This document shows positions 43,255 through 54,949 of a stretch of 64,000 nucleotides of DNA, one piece after another (within the stretch, counting starts at the first letter, position 1; every line of letters starts with the position of its first letter). The position numbers and the translations under genes are program-made. Location of the stretch: NCBI GenBank assembly GCA_949316235.1, contig OX438744.1, positions 29,756,778 to 29,820,777 on the forward strand, written 5' to 3'. The notes beneath the pieces are model-generated. The model ran no database searches. It had not been told where the DNA came from and saw only the letters and a list, made by a program, of their open reading frames with translations. The DNA is from Oegoconia quadripuncta (taxonomy: Eukaryota > Arthropoda > Insecta > Lepidoptera > Autostichidae).

Positions 43255-44065
43255 TTCTACATTACATGACACACTGACAACCTCCACGCGACAACAACAC
43301 ACGTCTCCGTATGGAGATGCATCATACTCCGCACCGCACTCCAGTGCAGTGTGAAATGCCTAAGTAAAACTTAAGTTGTTGCTGCGGTGCCTAGGGTCAA
43401 TCACAGTAACGAACCAGATACTTCTCGTGCCTTTGTGACATTACAAAAATGGAAGCTTGCATTATTTATCTTTGTTGCTATATATTGTGTATTTTCTTGT
43501 TAGACTTGCTTTATTTCTTAAATCTTTATACCCGAGCTGGTAATTAACAATTTACTTCCTGTTTTCACGAAACTTAATTTTAATCAGGACTTGTCAGTTA
43601 TTATCTCGGCTCGCGTGATAATGTTCAAACGATTGCACAAATTTCATCATCATGTGAGCGCTCCGTGCTGAGATTGTTGCCGTTATTTTTGGAAGTTCTA
43701 ATATTGACTTTAATTTGACAATTATCTTTATTTTAAACACTTTTCCGTATTTATTCTGTAGTGCCTACTTGTACATTTTCAGCTACTATGTTGTGTTATT
43801 TCATCGTGGTCATCTGCCTTTCCGTCTAAAAATGCCTTATACCGAGACACCAACTATGAACTACTACTACATCATCTACATCCTGATCTTTTCTCCCACG
43901 AAATCTTATAGTATGGATATGATATTTTCATCTCCTAACATGGTTTCTTATTTGTGATATAACGAACCTATCGATAATATCGTGACACGTTTTATATTTT
44001 ATTTTGTTCATTTTGAGTTTCAACAATATTTTAACATTGTAATTCTATAATTTATTGTACATACA
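43255..44065. other. Intergenic, nothing recognised
   Basis: An 80-codon plus frame (43715-43957) is hydrophobic and AT-driven, no support. Confidence 0.35.
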
Positions 44066-44392
44066 TAATGTCACGCCTGTATCCCGTAGGCGTAGGCAGA
44101 GACCACAGACTTCCACTTGCTACGATCCCGACACACCTCTTCTGCTTCCTTCACTCTCATAAGGTCCGTTCATACATGCTCGTCGGTTTAGGGTACTCGT
44201 GACTTGGCCTTTCTTTAAGACGTCCCCGACTTGATCATGGTACGTTCGTCGTGGTCTTCCCCTACCAACACTACCATCCACATTCGCTTCGTATATCTCT
44301 TTCGTAAATCTTCTTTCATTCATCCTCTCCACATGTCCAAACCATCTCAGCATATCTTTTTCAATCTTTGTCACTACGTCTTCATTCACAAT
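44066..44392 (-). pseudogene. LINE RT C-terminus, 89 open codons
   Basis: Minus frame 44120-44389: MNEDVVTKIEKDMLRWFGHV then ERMNERRFTKEIYEANVDGS, VGRGRPRRTY and NRRACM. This is a standard end of lepidopteran endonuclease-RT proteins (LRWFGHVERM...GRGRP). The downstream trailer has TACGGGATACAGGCGTGAC. Unbroken but strongly 5'-truncated. Confidence 0.88.
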
Positions 44393-47204
44393 GTTAACAT
44401 GTTATAATGATTGTATAATGTTATTTAAAGTTTGACAATCACTTTTATTTTAGACTTCATTGATTTACGAAACTATATGTATGATGGAACATTGTAAAAG
44501 TGATCAAAATAAATCTAATCTATAATAAAATGTTCTAAATTTAATTAAGCATTTCAGGGCTTGTAACCGGTTAATATAGATTTATTCCGGATTTTAAAAA
44601 AGGTATTGTTCGGAGTGCATCCGAAAAGAAAGCGCGAAAAAAAAGAAAAAAAAAAAGAGCGCTATACGCCGGTTTAATCCAGACAGACTGCACGCGTCGG
44701 TGTCGTTTGAAGTTTGTAGTGATACGGCGTCTGACGTCGGTAAGAGCGAAATGAAAACCACTAAAAACCGCTGATTTAATATAATTTGGTTTCGTTCCTT
44801 AAGGACACCGGTTGTTAAGGTAGAGCCAAACCTAAATAAAACACTCCTAATGTATTGATTTATATTTAAAAATAAAGCGGTAAACAAGGAAGGATTTTGC
44901 TTTCCTTTTTCAAATATGATTGTTGATCCAAAAATAAATATTGATTTTCTTTCCTCTATTTGCATTTATATTACTTATACATTTGGTTCTTGGTTTGTCC
45001 GTTTGAATAACATCTGTAACTGGAAATCCGAATTCACTTCTGCTGTCTCCTTCTTTCTTGGAATCTTCAATGGATTAATTCGCCTATTGTTATAAACCCT
45101 AATGAACGCGAACTAAAACAAAGCCAATTCCATGCTGTTGACATTAATAACTTTAACACAATGATTCATATTTGCGGTCTGTTTAGTGAACTCAGCACTC
45201 TTCTATTCGATGTTATTGAACTTTGCTTTGATTGTATTTTTTCATAAACAGTCGAGTATGGCAATGTATCGAACCCATGTAGCAAACTGCAATATTTGAT
45301 GTGGTCTGACTTTGGATGGGTGGCGGGCTAGTGGTATTCTCATACAAATATTTCGGAGCGCATTAGTGGACTGGTTTTCGTTTGAAGGCGTTTTCAAATC
45401 GATTCTTACTAGTCTTAGCCTATTCGGTAAGACACACCTAAAAAAATAATGTTTATAACGGCTTAGTAATAAAACACTGTCGCGTGAGTCTACTTACGTT
45501 TACTTATTCAGCTGTATCTAAATGTATTTACATATAGATTAACCAAGACACATGTCTCTTTTGTCTTAAGAAATATATTTGATGGAAAGACAAGTGCTGA
45601 TATGAATATGAATGAATATGTACAGTGCGCTACATGATCATAGTAATTCTAAATTGTACTTCAAAGCGTCTTCACCTGAATAGAACCGAGGAATAATGCA
45701 CATGCAATTTTATCAGTATAATGACTGGTTGGTAGTATGTTAAATTTCCTTTAGGTAGTTACTATTTTTGGTGTTTTGCCTCTTTTTTTGTATAATTCTA
45801 TGACAATGGATTTATTCCTTCTTCGTCTTCCTTTCGCCTTCAATGTTGATGTGAGGATCTGATTCTTAATATTGGCTAGCTTAGGACAAATACAGAACAT
45901 TGCAGAAGGTCAATGTCCGAAGAAAACTTGAGACTGGAAAATATAAAAGTTAAATAAAATAAAGTAACCTTGACCAGTTAGTATTGGAGCAGAAACATTG
46001 CGAATCTTGTCTAGGCTCGGTGAAAGTAGATTCCTGCAAGGTAACTACTTTAGTGGTTCAACCTTGAGTACTTACTAAAGATGTGGATTGTTATCTACGA
46101 ATAAATTTGAATTTTAGCCCAGTAGGGATACTTAAATTTAGCAGAGTAGTTTCCTATAATCTTAAGATAATTTTCTTAAGGACATGTCATACACGGGCAA
46201 CTACTTGTGCTGTAGCATATTATTATGAGGCCATGAGCATTGAAAGCTGACTAAAGAAATGTTTGGTTTGCTTCATTTGCACAGACATGTTTGAAATCGA
46301 GTGTAGCCAACTCAAAAATGTTTATGCATTTCTTGACATCCATGCAACAAATGTTCCACTGATTAAAATGCAAAGTCTATAACAGAATTTCAATGTTACC
46401 GCAACAAATTGATATCGTCACGCAATATTTCCTGACTTGCCAAGGAACACTGCCAAAACTATAAACGAAATATTCCAAAGTACAGCATACTACGCTCTAG
46501 ATAGGTTCTGCCCTTGTCTACTACCATTCATGCCATTTGTTGGCACAACTCAAAAACTTGACTTGTATGATGATTGATGAGATATGTTAACGTAAATGAC
46601 CGCAGCCAATGATAAGACACTTCGTATCGTAATTTGTCATGTCTGAAAAATTACTTCTTAGCTTTAGAAATAAAGGCGATAGCAGAAATGGATAGAATAA
46701 AAATTGCTGCACTCATGAGAGCAAGAATAAGTTTATTGGATAAAAATAATTAAGTATGAATAAGAGAAGAAAGTCTGAAGAGGAGATACAATTGGTATTC
46801 TTGAACCAGCTCTTATCTTAGAGAGTAGTGAAGATGCAAATACATTCAATTATTAATTAAATCTCGTGGTGAAGAAGATTTAAACTCAATATAGAGACGT
46901 ACGAACTGACAATGTCAATGAAATCTTGGTTTACAAACCAAGACTTGTTCTTAGTATACATATCGCCCCTTAAAATATAGAAGATCTCGATCATTATTTG
47001 TGTAGAAGAATATTCCGAAATTAACGAATAATTTTGTCCTTGCCCAATAACTTATAAACTCGGTCTACAATTTATATTACAATAAATTAAAATCGGATCA
47101 AAACTTTCTTGGCTAGGCTCTTCGTCCACTGTACGATTATGATCCCGATATATTAAGCAAAACCTTACTGGTAAGTCTTTTTTTTTTTTTTTTTTTATTA
47201 AAAA
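44393..47204. other. Intergenic or intron, no gene
   Basis: Longest stretch without recognised repeats. Short minus frame 44594-44965 has no support. A possible donor (CGTCG|GTAAGAG, ~44740) lies in a CpG-richer patch. Confidence 0.35.
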
Positions 47205-47310
47205 CTGGTTTCGCGTTTGACTACAATCTCACCTGATGGAAAGTGACGATGAAGCCAAAGATGTATCACGCGCACCCAGTAAATGCCTATTCACTCTAGA
47301 CTTGGGGAAA
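47205..47310 (-). repeat. LINE 3' tail, family F, minus strand
   Basis: TTTCGCGTTTGACTACAATC, CACCTGATGGAAAGTGACG and AATGCCTATTCACTC mirror the 14700-14835 copy. Confidence 0.75.
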
Positions 47311-49489
47311 CCCCCCCCCCCCGCGCCTGGTTGTCCGAAGATGGAAAGGGGACGGTGGAATAAGATCGTGCAATTCCATCGCACACTCACCGAAATGTAT
47401 CCTGTAAAATACTTTCGATGTATTTAGAAAAATTGTAACACCGGTTTCAAGCACATGAGCGACATCTTAGACACTAAGTATACGGAAATCTTATCCAATT
47501 AGCAGAGTGCATGTCCTCATCCAACGATTCTACAATTAGACTCAGACTGCAAAACAGTGCGTCGTGATCGTGATTGATCCGCATGACTTCGATTTTCCGT
47601 GGTTCATATGTATACTTATAGTAACATGATGCAAAATACGTGATTGGTTGTGCAACACATAAAACATTTGTCATTGTGCCCTTTTGGATGTAAAACCGAA
47701 GATGTCTTTCAATTTTGTAAATCATAAGAACATCATTTTAAAAGCTGCTAAACTGCTATTTGCCAGTCACGGACAGTTTCCTTTTCTTTATAAGCTTCTT
47801 TGCTCAGTGTTTGTTTGTTTTGTCACCTGTACCTGATTGTTTGTTTATGTCATTAGATGGGTTTAAATAATTTTTTCTTTCTTTCTTTCTTTCAGTGTAT
47901 ATCTAGAAATCTATGCCTTTATGTGTAATGTGATGTTGTTGATGAAATGCGTCGTTGGTTCATGAGCCATCGTCGTAGGCTTTGACATTTGTCATGTCAT
48001 ATTTATCAATCTATATAATTATGAACGCCGCTGCGCCGCAAGAATTAGCGTGATGCAGCATTCCATGTGCGTTTAATGTTATTACTATGAGCTAGAATTT
48101 AGAAATCATATACGGCCGTAGTCCGGGAAAGCTAATGGTAAACATGATCCCCGATCACTATTTATGTGACGTGAAATATTAGTAGTAAGTAATAAGGTAT
48201 TATATAGCAGCCGTAAATAGACAAACACCCAAAACTGTTTTTGATATAGTCCAAAATACAGAGAATTTAAAATATACCCTGAGATGATAGTTAAAACATT
48301 TTAAGGACAAATAAGCGAATAGATCTCGTGTGATAATAATTAATTTTTATGAAAGTTTTTGATACTGGTAATAATCTAATGCTAACACACGGTAGCAAAA
48401 AAGTACTACTCAGTAGAATACAAACAGCTTCTTATTCCGTAATCAATATTAAAGGCTGTACGGATTCCGTGGCCAAGATTAAAGTTTGCAGTTATTTCCA
48501 CGTCTTAACACTACTTAAATATAATAAATGTTTGAATGTAAATTTGATTGTATCCTCAGCTTCTATTTGTTTTATGCAAGTGAATTAAAGTGTTATCTAC
48601 TCGCACATGAGATAAAATTGCTAATATTGCACTTGGCTAGTGACTTATGCGTTGGTATAACATGCAAATTAATAATAAGGTAAAACATTATAAACTATGT
48701 GACACTAATAGGTTATGCGTTGGTATTTCCTTGTCATGTATGTCATTAACAAAATCCTATTTAATAAATTGTCGTAAAATTTTCCTGTTTTTACAAATCC
48801 TTTCGCAAACATTGCAAATTTCATGGAAATTAAGTGCTGAAACGTGTTAATAGTCTCTTTAAGATATCATAATCTATTGGATTTAATAACTTAATCATTC
48901 TTCCTGTACCTAAAAGACAACACCACAATATAAATATTTTCTTAATCTTTAGGAGGAAAAGAGGCGCTTACAGCTTGAAAGTCTTTCTAAATTAAATGTT
49001 TCTAACTAATCGAATCATATTTATAACTAGAGTTACTTAAACATTTATCTTTATAATGAATATATATAAATAAATATCTAATACCATATTAAAGATGACA
49101 TCTGCCAAATACAAAACGCATTCAAATGGAAGATACCTTAATTAAAAACATAGGATATTATGTCAAAATTCGAACATTTGTTTCAATCTAGATACATGAT
49201 ATCATTTGTTAAATGTCAATATAAACATGATAGGAATTTAACAATCAGTAAATGTGTCTAACCGCTTCGTAAAAAAAGGCAGCGCAAGAAATCCTTTGGA
49301 AAGTAAACAGGTCTTACTTCTGTAGTTAAATCTATATAATAAAGTGATGATAGTTATGACTATACAGAAGTTGAATAAAAAATAGACTTTTATACCAACA
49401 TTACTTATGCAAGAGTAGATCCCACCGGCCGAACAGAAGGTGAATCCAACAATAACATCCATTTGGCTTGGGGGTGTGTGACTTTGAAC
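47311..49489. other. Intergenic or intron, no gene
   Basis: Poly-C run at 47312, (TTTC)n at 47875. Short frames only. Confidence 0.4.
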
Positions 49490-49620
49490 AGTTCGAAGCC
49501 GGGCACGTGCGCTCGCGCAGTCGCCATTTTGAACATACGATCCGTGGGCGGGGCACGCACGTGATCTGTTGCAAAATTAATAAAATGCAATGACGTCCGA
49601 CCGACCGCGTGGGATGGACT
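49490..49620. promoter_or_regulatory. CpG-rich promoter-like patch
   Basis: GGGCACGTGCGC (E-box CACGTG), CGCCATTTTG (YY1/Pho-like), GTGGGCGGGGC (GC box), GCACGTGATC (second E-box) and ATGACGTCC (CRE-like) within 130 bp. No initiator or exon is clear. Could be a bidirectional promoter or enhancer. Confidence 0.35.
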
Positions 49621-50110
49621 GATAAATGTCGTAGAATTGTCTAAGATAATTATCTCTAGAGGTAATTCTCTTTATCGTCCACGTAGTATCTTAGGCATAA
49701 GGTTGATAAAATACCTATGCTGAATGTAGACCTCACTACAGGATATAATGTATTTTATGGACATTACACATCTCTCCAAAGGTAAAGCTGAATCAAATCA
49801 AATCAAATATTATTTATTACACAGACTAATTTACAACATTTGTTTAGCTAATTATTATAATTATTATTATTAGCAATTAGTACTTGTGGTCACCTCTGTG
49901 CCTATCCATCTGTTGTCATCCCTCAGTTATTTCTATCTACTTGAAACAGGATTCTCAACTACGAATGAACTACAGAACTCGTTACGAATATTAAGCGTAT
50001 CTGTCAGGAAGTGTCTAAAATGTGAACTTATATTCTATGACTAATTTTGTACGGCTGTAACACACATACTCTAATCTAGTGTATCCTGATGTTAACATAT
50101 TTTTGTTCAA
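49621..50110. other. Intergenic, LINE tail trace
   Basis: AATCAAATCAAATCAAATAT at 49793 resembles a minus-strand LINE 3' end. Nothing else. Confidence 0.4.
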
Positions 50111-50425
50111 TTATTTGGAACTTTTTGTACGTGTGTGACTGGAGTTAGATTTATTTGTCTCTATACTGGCACATTTAAATAGTCGACATAAAATAGGAGT
50201 TGCTGTAGAGTGAATTTTACCCATACGATTTCTCCCAGTTATACCTTCTTCCAGTGAGAGGCTATGCCCCGGGTTGATGATAATGATACCCTTTTGATTC
50301 AGTCTGCTAGCTGACATTAGTATACGAATAGCTCGTTCTAAATCCAGAACTTCTTTAGTATCCCGTTTGAAAGGTTTTGCCCCTAAAATGGCGATTGCAC
50401 AAAAGCGACTCTCTGCTACTCGGCA
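50111..50425 (-). other. Coding-like minus-strand open segment
   Basis: Open for 105 codons between stops (an ATG occurs 68 codons from the end). Contains AIAILGAKPFKRDTKEVLDL then ERAIRILMSASRLNQKG. Composition is protein-like, not AT-driven; further minus-strand coding-like pieces follow at 50438-50507 and 50789-51289. I recognise no family. A decayed mobile-element ORF or a real exon are both possible. Confidence 0.3.
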
Positions 50426-51209
50426 CTATTTACTTACATAATAACTTATTTCGTTTCTCCGTGGTTTTGTCTAACTCTGGTTGGCTGTCAGTATTAATAA
50501 ATTCCATCAAACTAATAAATAACTAGGTACTGCTATACTAAAATCTGTACGGCGTCTCCGAGTGAACGTAGCTTTTCCCTGAGTGACTATTTCTGCCTTA
50601 GACCCCTCACTAATTAAAGAAAGTGCTAAAAGATACCCACTCCCTCGGCAAATATGTCAACGATCAGCCAATTAGACGTATTTTTTTGTGAGGAATAGTG
50701 CCATTTAACTACATGGACGATGTAGTCAAAGAAGTTATCCTAGTGAATGCCTTTTCATCCTAGACATATTTCCATACCTGATTCTAAACTACCTGACCGA
50801 TCCAGTTACAGCCAAGGTCACGCTGACCAATTTTGGACGTTCAACTTTCTGCTCTGGAACATTACAATAGCGTTCAATTACAGACGCTTCTGGAATTAAA
50901 TTGAGACAGTCGTGTCTATTTCTGGCATGAATTCGACTGCTAAATCGGCCAATAGACCACAGTATCAAGTGCCTCTTCATTCAGATAATAGATAACTCTA
51001 TTATGAAGAAGTATTGCTTGTGGTTGGTCACATTCCATCCAACGATCCGACGTATATTTCGGTACATTGTTAGATCTTTCTAACGAAAATGACACTACGT
51101 TAACGTCTTCAAAAAAAGCAATATGGATCTATATGAGCAACTCGTACATATCAAAACAAGCTCAGCGAAGATTTGGAACTGCCTGCCTGGTTCTCTGAAC
51201 CATATAACC
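50426..51209. other. Gene-free stretch with minus-strand coding-like scraps
   Basis: Minus frames at 50789-50980 and 51095-51289 have no recognised domain. The first is open for 63 codons. Confidence 0.3.
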
Positions 51210-51325
51210 TTTAGGTCATCAACTCTAAGGTGAATAAGCTTTACGAAGGACGTATGCGTCATTTTTGGCGGCATCGTCACTTTCCCCAAGGTGAGATCCT
51301 GGTCAAGCGCACCTTCAGTTCTTCA
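51210..51325 (+). repeat. LINE 3' tail, family F, diverged
   Basis: CATCAACTCTAAGGTGAATAAG ends and GGCATCGTCACTTTCCC, GGTGAGATCCTGGTCAAGCG follow the family-F pattern with many changes. Confidence 0.6.
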
Positions 51326-51671
51326 AAAAAAAATTTCCGACCATAAGTGAGTAAACTTTGAAATCGCAATAAACGAGTCATGATAATTGAAGACAAGCCG
51401 AAGGTGACTACGCTCAACCGGAACTCCATTTTTATTCGGTGTAACGGGTTAAAAAATATTCTATTTATTCATAAATGTAGATACTCGGTAAATAAAATAA
51501 TTATATTTACATAATTATAAAGAGTGAATTCGCTCGAGTTACCCTACCTGCGACATTGCCCCCAGCACGCTAGCCGCATTGCCCCGCTGCACCGCCAGGC
51601 TGAGTCTTTGTGCGAAGAAGGCGCTCAATCTGAAGTAGCCTGAAGTTAGGATTAGCACGTCCACTACCGCT

Positions 51672-52340
51672 ATAAATAAATAAATAAATATCTTTCCACA
51701 TACACAACGCCATTTAGTTCCATCTGAGCAACTAGACTTGTATTATGGATACCAGATGGTTGACAAACTACACAAATACTTTTTTTTGTAAATTAGGTCC
51801 TTACCTATGAAATTGGCGTTTTGTATGAAGAGTTTTATTAAGACTGTTTTCTCCATACAAACATTTTTGTTTTTTTTTTTTTGGGAACAGCAAATCCAAA
51901 TTTAGCTAAACTTTGTATGTATTATCGGATAACATTAAGTTAAGTATAGGCAGCGTTAATTATTAAAAGTAACCGCTTTTTAAAAGTTTCAGCGAATCTA
52001 AGAAATGATTATGGGAAGCACATGAAAAGAGCTCTGTTCAAATTTTTTTTATTATGTGATTTAGCCCAGAAATTAAAAAATATTTCATGTGAAATCTTGA
52101 AATAATATTCCATTTTCCAAATAAAAAACAAATTTGGATATAGCTTTGAAAATCACAGGAATTGGTACATATGATTAACGAAGAAAAAAAACTCCAATTT
52201 CATGGGTAAAGAGCCAATATAATGGAAAACATCATGCCCGTATTCATCATACAAACATATGCCTCTAGCGGGATTCGAGCCCGCGATCTTTTGGTATAGC
52301 AGTCATAGTTTTTAAGCACGACACCAAACAGGCCGTCAAT
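51672..52340 (-). repeat. SINE-B copy interrupted by a MITE
   Basis: Tail half 51672-51792 and head half 52218-52340 together make one minus-strand SINE-B. The 51793-52217 MITE lies between, in the CTTTTTTTTGTAAAT stretch. Confidence 0.85.
51793..52217. mobile_element. TA-flanked MITE, copy 2 of 3
   Basis: Same 425-bp element as 41981-42403 in the same orientation, with the TTAGGTCCTTACCTATGAAA end. Inserted in a SINE-B. Confidence 0.85.
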
Positions 52341-52344
52341 CTAT

Positions 52345-52713
52345 GGACTGGTTATCTTATCTCTTATGTTCAGTTCAACTTTATCATCATCATCAATCCT
52401 GAATATTCGGGGCATCACCCAGAGTTGTAAGGTTTCTGAACTGCTTGTCCAAGGTTGTCCGAAGGTAGCGCAATCTTCCAATTTATGCGGCTATAACCGT
52501 CAATTGGTTGAATGTAAATCAAGCCACGGGATGCTCATTGCTCATCCTTTGTTGTTCCGTGTATAGATATGCCATTGTCACATGGCTCTTTTGCAATGCA
52601 TAACACAATTGAGAAGCAGCCGTGTGATTTGAAGTTTTAGCTGCTTGCTACTAACCTACTTGCTCTTTATAGAATACACACTTATGGTTGTTATTGAAAA
52701 TATTTGCACTAGT
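52345..52713. other. Intergenic, nothing recognised
   Basis: No gene; the 52366-52566 frame has no support. Confidence 0.4.
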
Positions 52714-52992
52714 ACCCTACCCTCGCTTTGTCTCGCAGGGCACTAGCTGAAAATCAGTGTCTTACTGCTATAGGTGAGGATCCACACTGAGCGATGGCCC
52801 ATTTGTGGTACAGATACACATACAACTCTATTATAAGTTGTAACAGTTATACTTAATTTTAGTTTTTATTTTTATTACGGTGAAATAAGGCTACATTGTG
52901 TAAGAATAACACCAAGCAGAATGATTGTTGCGTCGAATATTTTTGTATGTGTTTCTGTAATATGCAAATAAACGCTTTATCTATCTATCTAC
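52714..52992 (+). repeat. Retroposon 3' end R2 with (TATC)n tail
   Basis: Twin of 18862-19140. Contains CACTAGCTGAAAATCAGTG (itself a palindrome) and AATATGCAAATAAACGC before the TATC repeats. Confidence 0.8.
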
Positions 52993-53011
52993 TCTCTAAC
53001 TATAGAATCTA

Positions 53012-53457
53012 TTGGGGACTGGCTATCTTATATCTGACAACCGGAACGCAATAATGCTATTAACATTGCTGTTTGGCGGCAGACTTTTAAAATGCCCTAC
53101 CACCAACCACACCGAGTACTAACCATGATCCCCGCTGGGGGCCGAACCCGTGACCTCCAATTTGTAAACCCCACGTTCAAAATTCTAAACTTCAAAAAAA
53201 TTCAAAATATTTATTTTCATTTAAGCATAACAATATTGTGAGAGTAGCCTGTTAAGCTTCTTAAAACTTGAGTCAGGATACTCTGCTCTCCCTTCTTGTA
53301 GTTTTTAGATAAGATTTTTACTTTAAGCGTAATTGAAATTGAAAAACCTGGATTAGTTTGGTTAGCGCTTATGTGAGTTGTAAATATAATATGAGTGGTT
53401 ACTTGGTCAGATATGTGTTTGTGTGCATGCTGTTTACATTGAACCACGGAGGCGGTA
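53012..53457 (-). repeat. SINE-A copy interrupted by a LINE tail
   Basis: 53012-53176 and 53430-53457 are the body and head of one minus-strand SINE-A. The 53177-53430 insert begins AATTCAAAATATTTATTTTC, a minus-strand LINE 3' end. Confidence 0.7.
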
Positions 53458-53692
53458 AACTTGGATTATTGTTTTAATAAAAAAAAACCGCACGTGACTT
53501 AAAATTTGATGACATTCTACGTATCAAAGCCTCTATGTTAAAATAATAAATATACTATCATGATAGGTAGTTAGGTACTAGTAGATTATGTATACTGAAC
53601 GTGTTAAATATCATGTTCATTCGATAACTATAGCTATAAATAGAATAATATTGCTTGCTTTATAAAACGCTCGTGTTACCATATTATCCAAT

Positions 53693-54218
53693 AGTAAAGA
53701 AAGAAAGAAATTATTTATTTGCCAGAATACAGTTTACAAGGTCTGATAAGAAATTTAGGAATCATGTATTCAATCTGCATGCAGATTTGCAAAATATGAT
53801 TTATGACGCTTTACATAGCATTCTGATAATTTAAATATTCCTTAACCCCATAGAAACACTTTGCCTGAAGCCATTGTATCAATCGAATTTTAAACATTTT
53901 GTCATTAACTAATTTTATTTCGTCAGGCAGATTGTTATACAATATTATACACATATTATAAATATTATTTTCGTAAACGTATTTGCGGCAAGGAGGTTTA
54001 TACAATAGGTTACAGTATTGTGCTCTTGTATGTCTATCACTAGTCTCACTACGCTTATTAAAATATATAAAATTGGCTTTCATAAAAAGACACGAGTCGT
54101 TTATGTACATACAAGGTAACGGAAGAATTTTATACTTTTTGAACAAAGTCTTACAGCTGTCTAGAATCTGTCTAGAATAAGTGCAATTACCGACATGTTT
54201 TAAGCCATGGTAAAACAA
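53693..54218 (-). pseudogene. LINE ORF2 C-terminus, 135 open codons
   Basis: Minus frame 53811-54218 with LFKKYKILPLPCMYINDSC, NKRSETSDRHTRAQYCNLLY and NMCIILYNNLPDEIKLVNDK, the usual end of jockey/CR1-like ORF2 proteins ('KILPLP..Y', 'YN.LP..IK'). The 3' UTR runs to an AGAAAGAAAGAA tract at 53697 (a (TTTC)n tail). The longest unbroken LINE fragment in the window, but 5'-truncated. Confidence 0.85.
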
Positions 54219-54261
54219 ACGAGCAAACAGTGTACATCAATCAAAAATTATAATCAATAAC

Positions 54262-54374
54262 ATAAATAAATAAATATTTTTAACACTTACACCAATCATC
54301 TAGTCCCAAACTAAGCAAAACTTGCACTATGGATACTAGATAACAGATAAACATACATAAATATTTATATAAAC
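54262..54374 (-). repeat. SINE-C 3' half
   Basis: Tail half only (ATAAATAAATATTTTTAAC, ACACTTACACCAATCATC, up to ATATAAACA), without the tRNA-like head. Confidence 0.75.
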
Positions 54375-54519
54375 ACTTGCTTTTCGCCCGCTGCTTCGCC
54401 TGCGTGGAATAACTTAATCGCGGATATGTTTAATTTGTTTATCCCGCGGGAATTTGTTTATTTGTTGCTCAATCACGGCGAAATGGATTGGATGAAATTT
54501 GGTATATAGATAAAACATA

Positions 54520-54944
54520 TTGGGTCTTTACCTATGAAATTGGAGTTTTTTTTCTTCGTTAATCATATGTACCAATCACTGCGATTTCCAAAGCTATATC
54601 CAAATTTGTTTTTTATTTGGAAAATGGAATATTATTTTAAGGTTTCACATGAAATATTTTTAATTTCTGGGCTAAATCACATAATAAAAAAAAAATTAAC
54701 AGAGCTCTTTTCATGTGCTTCCCATAATCATTTCTTAGATTCGCTGAAACTTTTATAAAGCGGTTACTTTTAAAAATTAACGCTGCCTATACTTAACTTA
54801 ATGTTATCAGATAATACACACAAAGTTTAGCTAAATTTGGATTTGCCGTTCCCAAAAAAAATCAAAAATGTTTGTATGGAGAAAACAGTCTTAATGAAAT
54901 TCTTCATATACAAAACGCCAATTCCATAGGTAGGTAGGACCTAA
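54520..54944. mobile_element. TA-flanked MITE, copy 3 of 3, reversed
   Basis: Starts TTGGGTCTTTACCTATGAAA and ends with GGTAGGTAGGACCTAA; TA on both sides (54518-54519, 54945-54946). Inserted into an R4-like repeat whose halves (GATGAAATTTGGTATATAG before it) flank it. Confidence 0.85.
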
Positions 54945-54949
54945 TAATA

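Noticed and set aside
50426..50507. Splice junction joining 50507-50438 to 50419-50111 (-)
   Set aside because: The implied intron would be about 20-30 bp, too short.
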